DNA of 64,000 nucleotides from Serripes groenlandicus (GCA_031761405.1 JASEVX010000003.1:140353762-140417761); one strand, 5' to 3'. Counted from the stretch's first letter, positions 34,501 through 47,105 are shown. Numbers and translations are program-made. Notes: a model not told the origin generated them from the sequence alone.

Positions 34501-34699
34501 TAGAAAAGTCCCAATAATTCCCCCATAATAAAGTTGTTCCATTGATTAAGCATGTAAAAGTATTATCATTGTTAAATTACCTATGAAGTGATCATTTCGC
34601 GCATTGCGCATGCGTTTTTTTGTTTTGTTTTTGTTTTTTGTTTTTTTTCACACCATATTTTGTTCAGATACATGGAGGCTCTGTCTTGGATTGGACGAT

Positions 34700-37650
34700 T
34701 GTTTTCTTTAGATACCATCACCACAGTTACAGCTGCACAATGCAGTGCATGATACTCCAGAACGAAAGCACTTGCAGTGCCCAGAACAGCTTACTTTACA
34801 GCCACATTTAGAAGTTCCTGACAGGTTGCTGCAATTGGTGCCAAAGATATCCAATATGGTATCCAAACGCCGTTATCTCTTTTCCAACCCCATCTTGATG
34901 GCGATGGCAACTGTTGATTCCGACATAACAAGTATGTCCTGCTTGTAAAATTGACCACTTCATATGCTCAATCACAGCGGCTCTTGAAGGTGGAACAGCA
35001 TTATAAGAACGCTGTTTGCGTTCAAACAAGTCCAAGCGCGCTTCATTCACTTTGTTTGTGCTACTGGAACGGTAATACATAATGACAAAAAATTGCTCAA
35101 CGATCATAATGTCCTCATTCGTCAAACTATCAAGGGGTGCACTAAGATGACGGAAAACATCCATAGCTTCTTCAAACACATTCCAGGCCTGCCATGCTGA
35201 TTTTTTGCCTTTCCCAACAAATGCAGAAAATGTGTCGCAACCTGTGAATGCATGGGCCAACTCGCTCTTGGACCGAGTGATCTTTCTATATCGTGGATTA
35301 GAATCCACCGAAAGTCTTTTCCTTTGCCAAATGCAATCCATAACTTTTCAACATATAGTTCTGTGAAAAGAGATACACCCAGGACCGAGCTTATTATAGT
35401 GATCGTCCTACTGCCCTATTGCTGCATGTTTGGCGTGCAGGAACATACGTGTATCGGCCTCCTCGTGGTTACATGGTGCCAACTGGTTGGTGTCTATTGA
35501 TTTATTGCTGAGAACATTCTCATCTTTAGTGAAAACAATTGTAATATCTGTGTCGACTGTTACAATTTTGTTTGCCAAAAAAACGAAAAGTTCCGTTTTA
35601 TTCTCATCACACCGAAGAAATGTGTTCCATAACTTTGGAGGTCTACCGTTTCCTGTAACCTTTCTTCTGGCGCCTGTCCCGTGTTTCTTTCTTGTTTCAG
35701 CTTTCAGGCTGTCGTCGTAATACACATCAAAGATGACATCTATCCGCGAATGGCGTTGCGCATAAGATTTTATGTAACGTAGAATTACATCATGTGCATA
35801 TTCATCAAATGATCTAGATTCTCCTGGTTGTTTTGCATTTACCAAAGATGCCCCGTCTATTATCAGGGAATCTGAAACTGGCTCACAAACTGGCATATCT
35901 ACACCAGCCTGTAATATTGACATTAACTGGGATTTCACTCCAAAATGCAGCAAACCATTTTGTGATAATGATGGTGGATATTTCTGGTTTTCATGTTGAA
36001 AGAAATCTCCTAAATCACATTGTCTACTTTGACATGAAATAAATAACCTTGAAAAAAGATTGCACTCATCTTTCAGTATACCAATTTTGGATTTTTCAGC
36101 ACTCAGATCAGATTTTGTCTTGCGACTGAAGAGAGGAATCTTGTTCTTTTTCAAAGGTTCATAAAATCCTGATTTCTCGGTATTATTTAAACGCGTCATT
36201 AAACTCTGATACTGCGTTTTCCCTGTATCTGCTAATTTAGACATCTCATCTGCTGCTTCAGAATCGATCACGTTTTTTGTATCTAGAGCATACAAATCAG
36301 ACGATTCTTCTTCAAAAGGGTTGCCCATTTCAGAAATTGTGACTTGAAGCCTGTTCATCGTTTTCTGGTTTTAGCGTACAGGAGAAGACCCGTATACACA
36401 GCAAATGGCGGCTCGCGATCCATGGAATGTTTTGATTGATAACCAGTTCCTCTTGCCGTTTTTTTGTGGCTGTTGTAATACAGCAATTGAGCGATGGCCA
36501 AGTCTGACTTTGTAATACCACTATCTAATTGAGATATAATGTCAGGACCATGCTCAATCATTGAAACAAGATGAAGCAAGCAACGTGGGACTGCATTTAA
36601 GACTGCGTCCTTATCAAAATTACCAGAAAATTTAACTTGCTCTTCCAACATTTGTTTCCGAACTATTTCTGCTGCTTTTGCAAGATGCATTGCATCAGTG
36701 TAATCACATGCCGATACTATGGAAGGTCCCACATCTTTTTCAAATACCCAAACTACCTCTCTTCTCTTATGGAATGCCTTAAGATCAGGAATTTTCGAAA
36801 GTATTTTGTTTTTCAGTCTAGTTCTATTACAACTTGTTGAGGAATCAAATTGTTTCAACCTTGATTCATATAGCGAACAGAGGTCTGCTAGTTTAAAAAC
36901 CACCCCTCCCGGACTGCTTCAATGTACCTCAACTATATGAGTCACAAGTTCAGCCAACACTATAGACTCAAGTTTACTTTCAGCCAATTCATGTTCAACC
37001 TGCGATTGACTTTTCCTTAATACTGTCCTTTCTTTATTATATATAATGCGGTCAGACATCCTGCGTGATATTTGAGTTCTTGAGCTACAACATCTCCTGC
37101 ACTCAGTTTCGCCAAGAGTTTTTCATCTTGCAAAGTTTGTGCACATTGATTGATTCTAGTGTTTAGTTGCATAGTCATAGCTTCCCTCAAAGCTGACAAA
37201 GATGCTTGTTTCTCGCAGAAGAAACATTGAGCGAGTTCGAAGCTTTTCTCTGTAATGGCTTCATTTTGGGTTTTCCTCGTAAATTTTGACATTGAACCTT
37301 GGTCAGAGGTGCACTCCTCAGTAGGACATCGTTTCTTCATTGCCCTCTGCAGTTTGGTGTTGTTAAATTAACCTGCAGGATTCATGGTACTTTGCTTCAT
37401 TTTTTACCAAAGTGCTCTCAATTCCGTCACCGTCATCTAGTCGACGAATATCTATAGGCATTGGCGTTTCATTAATTTTGGCAAATTCTGGGATATTTGT
37501 TGAAAGTGTTTTATATCCCCTACTACCCACATCTTTATATTTAAATAGAGATTTCAAAGCTTCTTGTTTGTCTTCCTGACACAAGAAGCATCTTAACCAA
37601 TCGGTCTTCTGTTTCTCTCCAGAAATCGACAGACGAATCCTTTTCGACAT
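34700..37650 (-). pseudogene. FEN/PIN-like nuclease gene with zinc-binding N part and Cys-rich tail, frameshifted
   Basis: Consecutive fragments read one invertebrate multi-copy protein. 37650-37363 has CFLCQE and KYHESC, and 37340-37017 has CFFCEKQ and KYHAGC, two similar Cys/His modules. 36903-36355 is a helical region. 36358-35408 has SLIIDGASLVNA, VIFDVYYDDSLKAETRKKHG and NHEEADTRM. 35341-34808 has TGCDTFSAFVGKGKKSAW. 34809-34715 has KCGC, CSGHCKCF and CTALCSCNC. The DGASL, FD.YY..SLK, EEADTR and GCDT..F.GKGKK motifs parallel FEN1/XPG catalytic and helix-hairpin elements, so a structure-specific nuclease is inferred. There are frameshifts near 37363, 37040, 36358, 35425 and 34810, a TGA at 36919-36921, and the expected DTD segment seems eroded. 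Not functional. Confidence 0.7.
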
Positions 37651-38189
37651 GTCAAACTAAATAAACGTAAATTAAAATGAGCTTTAAATGAAAAGAAAAT
37701 ATACTATCTGTATAGAAATATAAGCAATCAAACAAAATACTTTATCACATTACTTGCACTCAGAGAGTGGCATAAAGCATTAAGCATATGTAACTAGTTA
37801 CATGAATAGCCGAATCACAGCACGTGTGCTGTTTTTGTATACGTACGTGACGTAATGTGACGTCACTTTAAATGACTTCATATTGTTTACAATTGTTCTG
37901 AATTTCGGCATTTATAAAATATATTGTTGACAGAGGATAAATCTTGATAAATGAAATGTTATAAGTGCCCTGTTGCTAATTTTGTAAACAATTCAAAGGT
38001 AATTGATAGGGCCTACTATTTTTTCGAAAATTACAACTTGATTTTTAAGTTATCTACCCGTTTTTTTCGGATCAAAACCCAATATCTGCCTAAAAAGTGA
38101 TAATTAAATGTAGTTTTACCACTTTTAAATTAAAGTCATATCAGTTATCATGTGTACACATACACAAACTGTTAAATTTTGACATTTTA

Positions 38190-38370
38190 AGGAAAGAAAA
38201 AAACAATTTGTTTTTGTTGCGGCCATCTTGAAAATGGCAGAAACCTCGATGGCCAACGTTGTTTTTTAGATTAGGTAAGGCATGAAGATACATTGTGCAA
38301 AGTTTCATGCTTGTATCACTACGTTAACTATTTTGCCATAATTTCAATGTTAGCAGCTCCACTATTAAGT
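38190..38370 (-). repeat. Left-hand (5') member of the same inverted repeat
   Basis: The complement of 34370-34500, about 550 bp upstream of the pseudogene start. It suggests the nuclease gene once travelled in an element with long terminal inverted repeats. Confidence 0.45.
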
Positions 38371-38399
38371 TTAGTAATTTCTTTAAACAATAGGGCACA

Positions 38400-39990
38400 G
38401 TAACGCCTGAAAATGTTATGTGTTTATACTGTTCTTGTCTTGGACCTGTATGATGCGCGAGCGCAGACAACTTACCGGACTCAAGTCGCGAAACCTAGGT
38501 TTGGGTTGCATAGGAAATTTGAAATTTCTTTGAAATAATTGTCTAATTGTCCTAATATTTGCTATTTTGCTTTCATTTTATAGCATTCTCTGTAAAAAAA
38601 AACCAGATCTCTGAGGGCAAAGAAAGTGTCTAAAGGAGCTTCAGAGTCCATGAAAGTGACGGGTAAATTTTGTGTCGTCTGCAAAAATGTTTAGATAGTC
38701 AAACTGGTTGAAAATGATGATACTGGTTGCCTAAAATGTCTGAAAATAGTGCATAAATCTTAAGTTTGATCATCTCTATGAACATTTGACACAGTAAAAC
38801 CAAATATGTGATGTTTTTTCTTATTTTTCATTTTTCCGATTTAGCCGAAAACCTAAATTTGGGTGGTATAAAAAAAAAAAAATCTTTGATAATAACTACT
38901 TCATTGACCTAATATTTGCTTTTGTGATTTTAGTTTATATCATTCTTTGTAAATCATTAGAACAAAACATATACTTAAGAACAGTTTTTGTTTGTCTTAA
39001 AGGTCAAATTACGCTAAATACATCTTGCTGATCTACAGTACTATAGTCCCTAAAAAAACCTTTGTTTGCGTAGAAATGAGTGTATACCATCACCAGAATG
39101 TATTGAATATATGACATTGAGTTTAAATGCATTGTGAATGTGTATAGGATGCGCTGGAAATGATTGATTTGATCACTTTTAGTATGTTGACCTTGTTTGG
39201 AAGTGAAAGTAGAGAATGCTAAACACCGGTTTTGTCCGGGCCCGATTTGGTCCAAAATGACGGTTACCATTTTCGCCTGGTGAGTTCTTTCTTGCATAAT
39301 GCATGACCCAACATTTTCTTTGGATTGGTATAAAGCTAGGAGGTAACTCTTTTCAATGATATATGGTGTTCTACATGAGAAACTCTTAGAAAGTGTGACA
39401 ATTTAGGACTGAAACTGGTTGATTTACATGGAAGCAAAGAAGGATTTTTTTGGGGTGTATTGTAACCTTCATATCGATAGAAATGGTGCATCGTTAAAAA
39501 CACTACAGAGTAAAAAGTACCATCGACCGATCAATAAGTACCTTCGGGTCGACAACTTCTACAACCTGCTCATTGGATTTACACACTTATTGAGAATTTG
39601 AAAGATAAAAAAGCACGGTATGTATTTGTTCAACTATGTTATGGAAAAATAACACGTTCAGTTCTTTTTTGAGGCAGCTGTGATTGTACATTTAAATTTG
39701 AATGTTGTTTAAATACAATGTTTGTGTGGGTTATATAATATTTGTGAAAGCCATATGAAAATAAGATATGTATAGCCATTGCTAAATTGTCTGTATATGC
39801 CTTCGATGTTACCTTAACAAAATAAAGATATTATAACGATTCCCCAACCTTTGGTTGCGAATCGTATTGTTTTTATACTTTTTTCTCTTTCTTTCTTTTT
39901 TTTCTTTCTTTCTTTCTGTTTTTTTTCTCCTATCCAATCGTTGTCCAAGCGATATCTTGCGAACGCATGGTTAGATAATATTGAAACTTG
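38400..39990. other. AT-rich stretch without supported genes
   Basis: Contains a pyrimidine-rich tract (39870-39930) and unremarkable AT-rich sequence. The open frames here are short and unrecognised. Confidence 0.4.
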
Positions 39991-40700
39991 AAACATAGAT
40001 AGATGGCAATGTGAAGTTGTGCACCATGCAAGAATTATAACTATGTGCCAGTTTGTTCTAAAGTTATCTCCCCTTCTTCAATATTTTAATAGTGTAAACT
40101 TTGTCCAGAGCAGAACTCATAAACTACCTGATGGAATTGATTGAAACTTGGAACATAGATAGATGGCAATGTGAAGTTGTGCACCTAGCAATAATTATAA
40201 CTCTGGGCTACTTTGTTGTAAAGTTATCTCCCCTTGTTCAATATTTTAATAATTGGTTGATTTTTTGAGCTTGTATAACTCGATAACGAAAAGTGATAGA
40301 GACTTGAAACTTAATACATGTGTTCCCAATCACGTGATACTACTTTCTCACGCGTATTTGTGCATGACCGAATACTCGCTTCTGATTGGTCGATTTTTAG
40401 GACTTGTATTACTCAATAACGACCAGTGTTCCTTATCAAGTGATACTATTTTCTCAAGTGTATTCACGCATGTCCGAATCCTCGTTTCTGATTGATCGAA
40501 ATTTTGGCTTTAAATAACTCAATAACGACAAGTGATAGAGACTTGAAACTTAGTACATGTGTTCCTAATCAAGTAGTACTACTTTCTCAAGTGTATTAGC
40601 GCATGACCGAATACTCGTTTCTGATTGGTCGATTTTTCGGACTTGTATTACTCAAAAACGACAAGTGATAGTGATAGTTGTTGCTACAGGTACAATGTCT
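39990..40700 (+). repeat. Diverged tandem repeats
   Basis: Two units with AACATAGATAGATGGCAATG and AAAGTTATCTCCCCTT (period about 150), then three or more with GTGATAGAGACTTGAAACTT and TCTGATTGGTCGATTTTT. An (ATT)n run follows at 40705-40740. Confidence 0.6.
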
Positions 40701-40740
40701 AGTTATTATTATTATTATTATTATAATTATTATTATTATA

Positions 40741-41630
40741 AAGCCATGCAATAAATTAACGTAGTTTACTGTAGTTTACTGTCAAATAATCTCCAGGCAC
40801 GGAACATTCATTATCGGTTTTTTACATTTTAATCTTAATTTTAAAAGTATTATATAAATAATTTCATTTTTTTTTGTGTTTAGTAACCATGTAGATACAT
40901 ATGGGATCTGACATAAGATGTCATTTAATATAAAGTTTTATTAAACAATTCAGATTCTTTTTATCACATGACGAAACACAAAAAGAAAATCGGGTTTTCC
41001 AAAGCTATTTTAATTTCGTCAGTAAACCGTATAGAAATGCCGCGAATAGTTATGCCGAGGTAATACGCGGTCAGAAAATAGACCCAACATGTAATACTTA
41101 AAAAATTGTGTAGATTCCACCCTCCATAAAACTTTTATGACCGATAATGGTTTTTTTACCTCGTCCATCTATCGTGACGTTTGTGTGTACCGGATACAGG
41201 TTCTCAGTCATTTTATAAATATTCGTGGATGAATACAAAAATAGTGATTCGGTCATGTTATATATTAAACACAATACATATAAAGACATACGTAATGGGT
41301 ATATTAGATCGGATACAAGCATTGTCATGTGATAAAGATTGTTTATTTTTTGCTTTGATATTTTTATTGGAATTTCAATTTAGTTTTCATTGTTATGCAG
41401 CGTTCTTTTGATTTTGAATTAGCATGCATTGTGATAAATGCATCAACGAGTGTGTAAACTATGCAACGACCTCTGTAAAATACCGCCAGTCAAATATTTT
41501 TGTTTGCGATAGACCCCATTCTGTGTATACAATATTGTGCATTCAATTAACATATTATTCAATTAACGGACATTACAAGGTCTTCTTGTGAAGTGTATGT
41601 GATAAAAAAAATCGTTAAATCCTTGTCCTA
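40741..41630. other. AT-rich stretch without supported genes
   Basis: Nothing recognisable beyond AT-rich sequence. The overlapping open frames at 41098-41411 on both strands have no family features. Confidence 0.4.
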
Positions 41631-42235
41631 ATGTATTCCGTGATCTGCAGTTAGCCCCTTGCTGGCAGCACTTTGAGTGCTTTGATTTTTGTATGTTGAT
41701 TGGTTGCCTATGAATAACAGTACATATACAGTTACACAATAAGATATTCTTAACCCTTTCCAATAAATAGACGGTTTGTTATGCCTCTGCAGCTGATGAT
41801 TTATAGTATAAAAATATAGTGGCAAAAGGAAAAGTGTTCATTATGAGCAATTTCTCTTGTTGTCACAATGTTTTCAACTTTATTCAATAACTAGACTTTC
41901 ACTTGCAGACATTTGTCACATTTTTTCAAGATGTTTTCAATAACAAACAATACATTGCAAAATAAGATATTCGTAACCCTTTTCCACAAATAACATTTTT
42001 CTGATGCCTCTGCAGCAGACGACTTTTGAAAATATACAGTGGAAAACGGAGAAATTGCTAATCATGAGCAATATGTCTCCTTGTGTCACAATGTTTTCAA
42101 CTTTATTCAATAACTAAACTTTCAATAACAATACATATACAGTTGCAAAATAAGATATTCTTGACCCTTCCAACATATAGACGTTTTCTGACGCCTCTGC
42201 AGCAGACGACCTTTAAAAATAGCTCTGTCCTTTTA
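41631..42235 (+). repeat. Tandem copies of the CTCTGCAGCAGACGAC / GGAGAAATT hairpin repeat
   Basis: Three units share TAAGATATTC, AACCCTTTCCA, CCTCTGCAGC (41784, 42005, 42198), GAGCAATTTCTC and GTTTTCAACTTTATTCAATA. Single diverged copies lie near 7625, 14390, 23540, 44555, 53690 and 59480. Confidence 0.65.
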
Positions 42236-42681
42236 GTGATCCTCTGTATTGAAGCTTTGTGATAGAGTTATAGAATTGACCTTCAAACAAAGGTGTCATA
42301 TTTTAAGTTACAGATGTAATTTGGTTATTAGTTTCGATGCAAGTTGTATTTGTATGCAGAATTGTTTAGAAAAGTTCAAGGTGTTACACTCTGGAAACGA
42401 TTGTTTGTCAACCAGATATTAACAGGTTCAATTATGTCATCGATTAACAGAAGCAATTGTCGGGTTTCGTAGGAAATGGCACCAGTGTCTAGCTTTTAAC
42501 AAATATAGAAATAAAAATAAATTGTTCATTGAACGAATACGAGTCACTCAATACATGTTTTTAGTAGGAAAATTGCAAAGAAAAGTTTATACTAGTCAAA
42601 GGCTATAAACGTCTTTTCCCGGAACAGTTACTCAACAGTTTATACATGCATAATCGGAGAACACAATAAAGCTTAACTTAC

Positions 42682-42706
42682 CCATATACGTGCTTAAATC
42701 TACCAT
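42682..42706 (-). pseudogene. Orphan duplicate of GTPase exon 1
   Basis: The ATG at 42706-42704 opens MVDLSTYM plus one base and an intact donor G|GTAAGTT. It is the paralogue of 21419-21443 and lies in segmental-duplication copy B. No exon 2-like sequence follows on the minus strand before the copy A promoter at 21.5 kb. It is therefore either a dead 5' fragment or an alternative first exon that splices to exon 2 at 15710. Confidence 0.6.
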
Positions 42707-42751
42707 TTTGATTGTGTCGGAGTGTTTACAAATGAACTTATAAATAGATAG

Positions 42752-42772
42752 CAGTACCTTTTAAAGGTACTG
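42752..42772 (-). promoter_or_regulatory. Duplicate palindromic promoter motif
   Basis: This is the same inverted repeat as at 21489-21509, with arms CAGTACCTTT and AAAGGTACTG, unchanged while flanking bases differ. The initiator-like TCAGTT of copy A reads TAAGTT here. Confidence 0.4.
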
Positions 42773-43792
42773 ACTCACAAAGAGCTACACACAAGGAAGA
42801 CGCTCCATCGCGATTTTCTGAAAGTAGAGTTAGAAATCTTTAGTAAAGTATGTACTATTACTCCTTTTTCAAGAATAATTTTGACACGTGTCTTGTATCA
42901 TGGACATGTTTCAAAACAGACATATATATGCCTAGGAAGAATGGTGTATGGAGTACATGTGCTTAGAAGCCAGGAAACACGCTTTATGTGAAATGAACAT
43001 GGTGTTAAAACGGCGATGAACTCAGGTTAAATATTTAACCTTGACTTGCATATGTGTGCTGTGACTGCTTTTAGATCAGAGTATCAGAAAATGCGTTTGT
43101 GTAACCACTAAAGTAAAGTTGAAGTAACGTCAAACACCCTTCAAGATAAACATTCACACTGTGTGTATTCCCAAGTTACACCAAACTCTCACAAAATATT
43201 TCTTGATTACCAATAAAAGAATAATGAGCGTGTGCCTTTAAATCAATTTGAACGTTTTCGGAAAACCTTTTTTTAGTAACATGGGTTTTTAAAGTGTCTA
43301 CTTTCGTTTTTGACTGTTATCAGTTTAAACATGTTTTTAAATCGGTCATGATTCTTCCTAGTAACGCAAACATTGGGTAAGCTGTACACGGACATTCACA
43401 ACAGTCAAAGTTAGTTCTTTATAGAGAGAGCCTTGAATTTGAATGCATTATAAAGTGATTTAATGTGTACTCGAAACACATTGTATATGTAACACGAGTG
43501 TAAAATGGCTTAAAAGAAAAGCAAAAGAAAAAGGGTTTGGTATCAAACGATTTCGTAAACATGTCTTGCTAGTGTACTTTAAATTGTGGATTCTTCTTGT
43601 TTGAGGGTAGTAACTGGTTGTTCAAGAAGTATTAGTTGTACCGATATAATGCCCAAAATAATCTAAGGTTACCCGTATTCCGTAATAAACTATTCTTTTG
43701 TTCGATTGAGATGACAAATGTCAAAATGTGTTTATAAATAATACATTCTATTTATCGACAGGGTTGCTATGGAAAATATGTTGAGCCGTTCC

Positions 43793-44015
43793 ACGAGAAA
43801 ACAAACATTATGGACCCTACGTAATGTAACGGCGCAATCCGGGCCGACACATTCCGTCAGAGGGGGATTGAGGTATAGAATAATGATTCCTGAAACAGAA
43901 AATCCATAGGAGGCGAAACCTTTCTCCCCGGATTAGCCTGCGTGTCATGCTTATGATGATCCGGGTCTATACTTTACGCAGATTCCACACTGTTGGTTTT
44001 TTCGCTGGACGGCTC
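43793..44015. mobile_element. MITE M1, copy 2
   Basis: GAGCCGTTCCACGAGAAAAC at one end and the complement of GAGCCGTCCAGCGAAAAAAC at the other. Occupies the same position as 22704-22950, so it predates the segmental duplication. Confidence 0.72.
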
Positions 44016-44025
44016 TGTAAATTTA

Positions 44026-44305
44026 ACTCTGCTTTGAATTGATTGATTGATTGTTTTGTGTTTTACGCCGCTTTCAACATTCAGTTATATAAGGGCGTTT
44101 CTTGGGTAGGCTATCAGTCCTACTAGTCCATTTATCTTGACTAAGCTAAGTCAGTCGTTATGCTAACCCCGCAACCCAGAGCACCAAGGAGGGAAGCTAC
44201 TACTACCATTTTTAATTTATTGTGTATGACCCGGCCGGAGATCGAACCCGCGACTTCCCGCACCTGAAGCAGACGCTTTCCACTACACCACCGAGGCGGT
44301 CAACT
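44026..44305 (-). repeat. SINE in copy B
   Basis: The minus strand starts with a well-kept tRNA-like head (CGGTGGTGTAGTGG A box, GGGTTCGATCTCC B box). It ends GAAAGCGGCGTAAAACACAA and (AATC)n. The orthologous copy at 22961-23300 has a doubled tail. Confidence 0.72.
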
Positions 44306-45977
44306 CTGCATTAAAAACGCATTTACTTCTCTAGATCGAGAAGCTCTTGTTCTTTAATTTTGAAACAGAGTTGCAAACGTATTTGGAAAAGGAGATAAAG
44401 TTCTTTTTTATCGACCGTTCAATTTTTAACAATATTTGCTTCGGCAGAGGCATCAAATGTTGCCTGTTTTCAGTGGATTGCTTTGTTTCATATAAGAAAA
44501 TATTTTTGTGATAAAGGAGTAATATATATATAGAGTAAACTAACTGTTGGAAAAAGGAGAAAATTATCATGGCTGAGTAATTTCTCATTGATTTCCATAT
44601 ATTTAAAAGCTATTGTGATAACTCTTTTTCCGTCGTAGGTCATCTGTCGTGCGATGACTGTGACTGCCTTAATGTGCACCTTCTCCTAATATACTGGCCT
44701 AATAACATTTGTAGGAACGTTTCCCGAAGGCCCTCAAACAAATGGCATTGTGAACTTTGGCTTCTTTTACATCAGAAAGGGGGTCAAATAACAAACCTTG
44801 AGGTCTTCTCCAATGAAACTACTGGCCCGATTTTTAAAATATTTACTTCTAAAGAGTTCCTCTGTCAAGGGAGTTTAAGTGAAATAAATTGGCAGTCAAA
44901 ACATATGGCCGTCAGTCGGAAAGGAAACAGCCCGAAAAAAACACGTGTGTTGCCAACAACTAACTTCTAGCCATATATCGTAATACTTGTGAACTTTGTA
45001 TGTAGCTCAAAGAGCTGACAATGCCTTGGTAACGGGTTCGAATCCCTGAAACGTAATGTTCATTGTATTCAATAATATATTTATAATGATACTCTAAATG
45101 TGTTGTGTGAGAGTATTTATGAACAGACATGCCAATTAATCATGATTATCCTACATGTCTATATTTCCTATTTAAACTAATATAATAAAACAGAGGTATA
45201 TGTGTATGATCAATTGTAAATTTGTTGGCAAGATTACATAAACTAGACTTGAGCAAAATGAAGGAGAACTCTTATTACTTAATAAAACAAATTTACATAT
45301 TAGTTATGCAAACGTGTTATGTAATATATTAACTAAATCCTCTGCCATAAACAAAATCTCCTTTTTATAAATGAAGCAAATGATATGCGAATTAAGAAAA
45401 AAAATAATCACACGTGAAATATAGTACATTAACAGCTTGACGAATTTAGAAGACAGTTGTTGGAGTATAGATATAAGCTAGAGGAAGTAACCGACTTTCT
45501 GCCAGCATCGGTAAATGATGGTCACCTACTTATTGAAAATGCCTCACATTTAATCTGCTGTGTGTGGAGGTTTGAATTATCTAATGCGAATTACTAGTTC
45601 TAGAAACTGAACCCATTCAAGATCCTTGTGGTCTATTTATCTTATGTCTCTAAACATTCTGATCGCAACATCATTATTGTCTGCAAATATATTTCAACTA
45701 GAAACCAGAGGTGATCCTCAATATAGCATTGCTTCGCAACATACACAATTGACATAAACGTCAGGGTTGCACAAACCGTGACTCATATACGAACACGCGT
45801 AAATCATAATGTAAATAGAAAACGCCTTCACACAAGTACCGCAATCATATGGTTTTCACTTCAATTATTCCGGTCGTCTCTCTATTTACTATATCAAGAC
45901 ATGGCACTGAAGTGAATTCGATAACGCCCTTTTACATGCAAACACGATTATGTTATATTAAAAGCTTTGTTGGACAA
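44306..45977. other. Copy B non-coding segment
   Basis: Contains the empty foldback site (about 44828-44840), a tRNA-like B box (about 45030) and about 190 bp (45528-45725) that copy A lacks. The open frame at 44674-44970 overlaps the dispersed TACTGGCCCGATTTT sequence and is not called. Confidence 0.45.
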
Positions 45978-46304
45978 TTATGACGCTATTACCAGTATTA
46001 TACTGTCTTTTCCAACTACACCATTCAGAATTGACAACGATCTATATGAGGTCCTTAACATAAGTATTAATACAGTTGTCCCGCGAAGACCTCTGTTCAG
46101 TGATTGGTGATTAAACAAATTAGCATTCGTATTACAGTTTACGACTTTCTCTCCGACACATGAATTAAAATCAACAATAATTATTAAGTTACAATCAGTA
46201 AGATAACCTTCTGATAATGTTGTTTCATATTCAAATAACTCAATTCCTTTGAAATCTGTGTTAGCATAAAATGGTGAATTACCCGGAGGTAGATATGTCA
46301 ACAT
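45978..46304 (-). pseudogene. APE-type endonuclease fragment of LINE ORF2
   Basis: LTYLPPGNSPFYANTDFKGI and IIIVDFNSCVGEKV match the strand-loop and (G)DFNS motif of exonuclease-endonuclease-phosphatase domains of LINEs. The usual Gly before DFN is Val here. Copy A has a more broken version at about 32800-33120. Confidence 0.6.
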
Positions 46305-46819
46305 AATAATGGTTCCCGTGTTTGTCGATTTTTAGACAGATACCTAATTTATAACATGTGTTGGTAACATGTATTTCGATACATCTCTGTGAATGTAAAC
46401 CGATATTCCAGCCGTAGCATAGCCTTATTTCGATTGTTTTTCAGCAGATAAAGAATAAACTACATGGGAATCATGTATCTCCTAAAGCAAAACTATATAA
46501 TTTGAAATCCGGATAATCTAGTTAGTTTTGCAAAATAGATACATTGTTATCTAATGGGCCTAGGCCTAATTGCTAGGCATTATGACTTGCGTTATGCACT
46601 GATGCTACATCTACACTTTCATGCTCTTGCACTTCCATATTTTCAGATAAGCCAGGTAGCCGACGTATGCATTCATAAACAAACGGCTATTTGCATTATT
46701 GTACGACTTGTTCGTTTCTCTGACTTTCAACTCGCTATTATAATAGTACCAAGTATGACCTTTTTCTTTTACATTCGCCAGCTTGCTCCTTAGATTAACC
46801 GTTATGCCATTGCTTATTT

Positions 46820-47053
46820 TCAGGCCCCGGTGTCTAAAAGTGTCGCGATTACTGAATGATATATCGTGTCTACACCAAGTTGTGACATTTCTTTTTCCTG
46901 TTTCAATGTTTCATATTCTGAATAATGTTTTCTCTGATGTTCTTCAAGTTCAGAATGTCTAGATTGTATGGAAGTCATTTGCCTTTGTACATCATGGCAA
47001 ATTGTGTTAATATTGTCTAAGTCAATCTTAATTGTTAATACGTCGATGTTCAC
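46820..47053 (-). pseudogene. LINE ORF1 coiled-coil fragment
   Basis: IDLDNINTICHDVQRQMTSI and HSELEEHQRKHYSEYETLKQ show heptad-like spacing of Ile/Leu/Met residues. It lies downstream of the 2A part with a frame break between them, as expected for a decayed ORF1. Confidence 0.5.
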
Positions 47054-47105
47054 TCTTTGGATTTCATGTGTTAAGCTATCACGAGTTCAAGTTATTTTAT
47101 AGCCG

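Noticed and set aside
44674..44970. 98-codon ORF in copy B
   Set aside because: It crosses the empty foldback site and dispersed repeat sequence. Copy A's equivalent is interrupted, and the peptide shows no domain.
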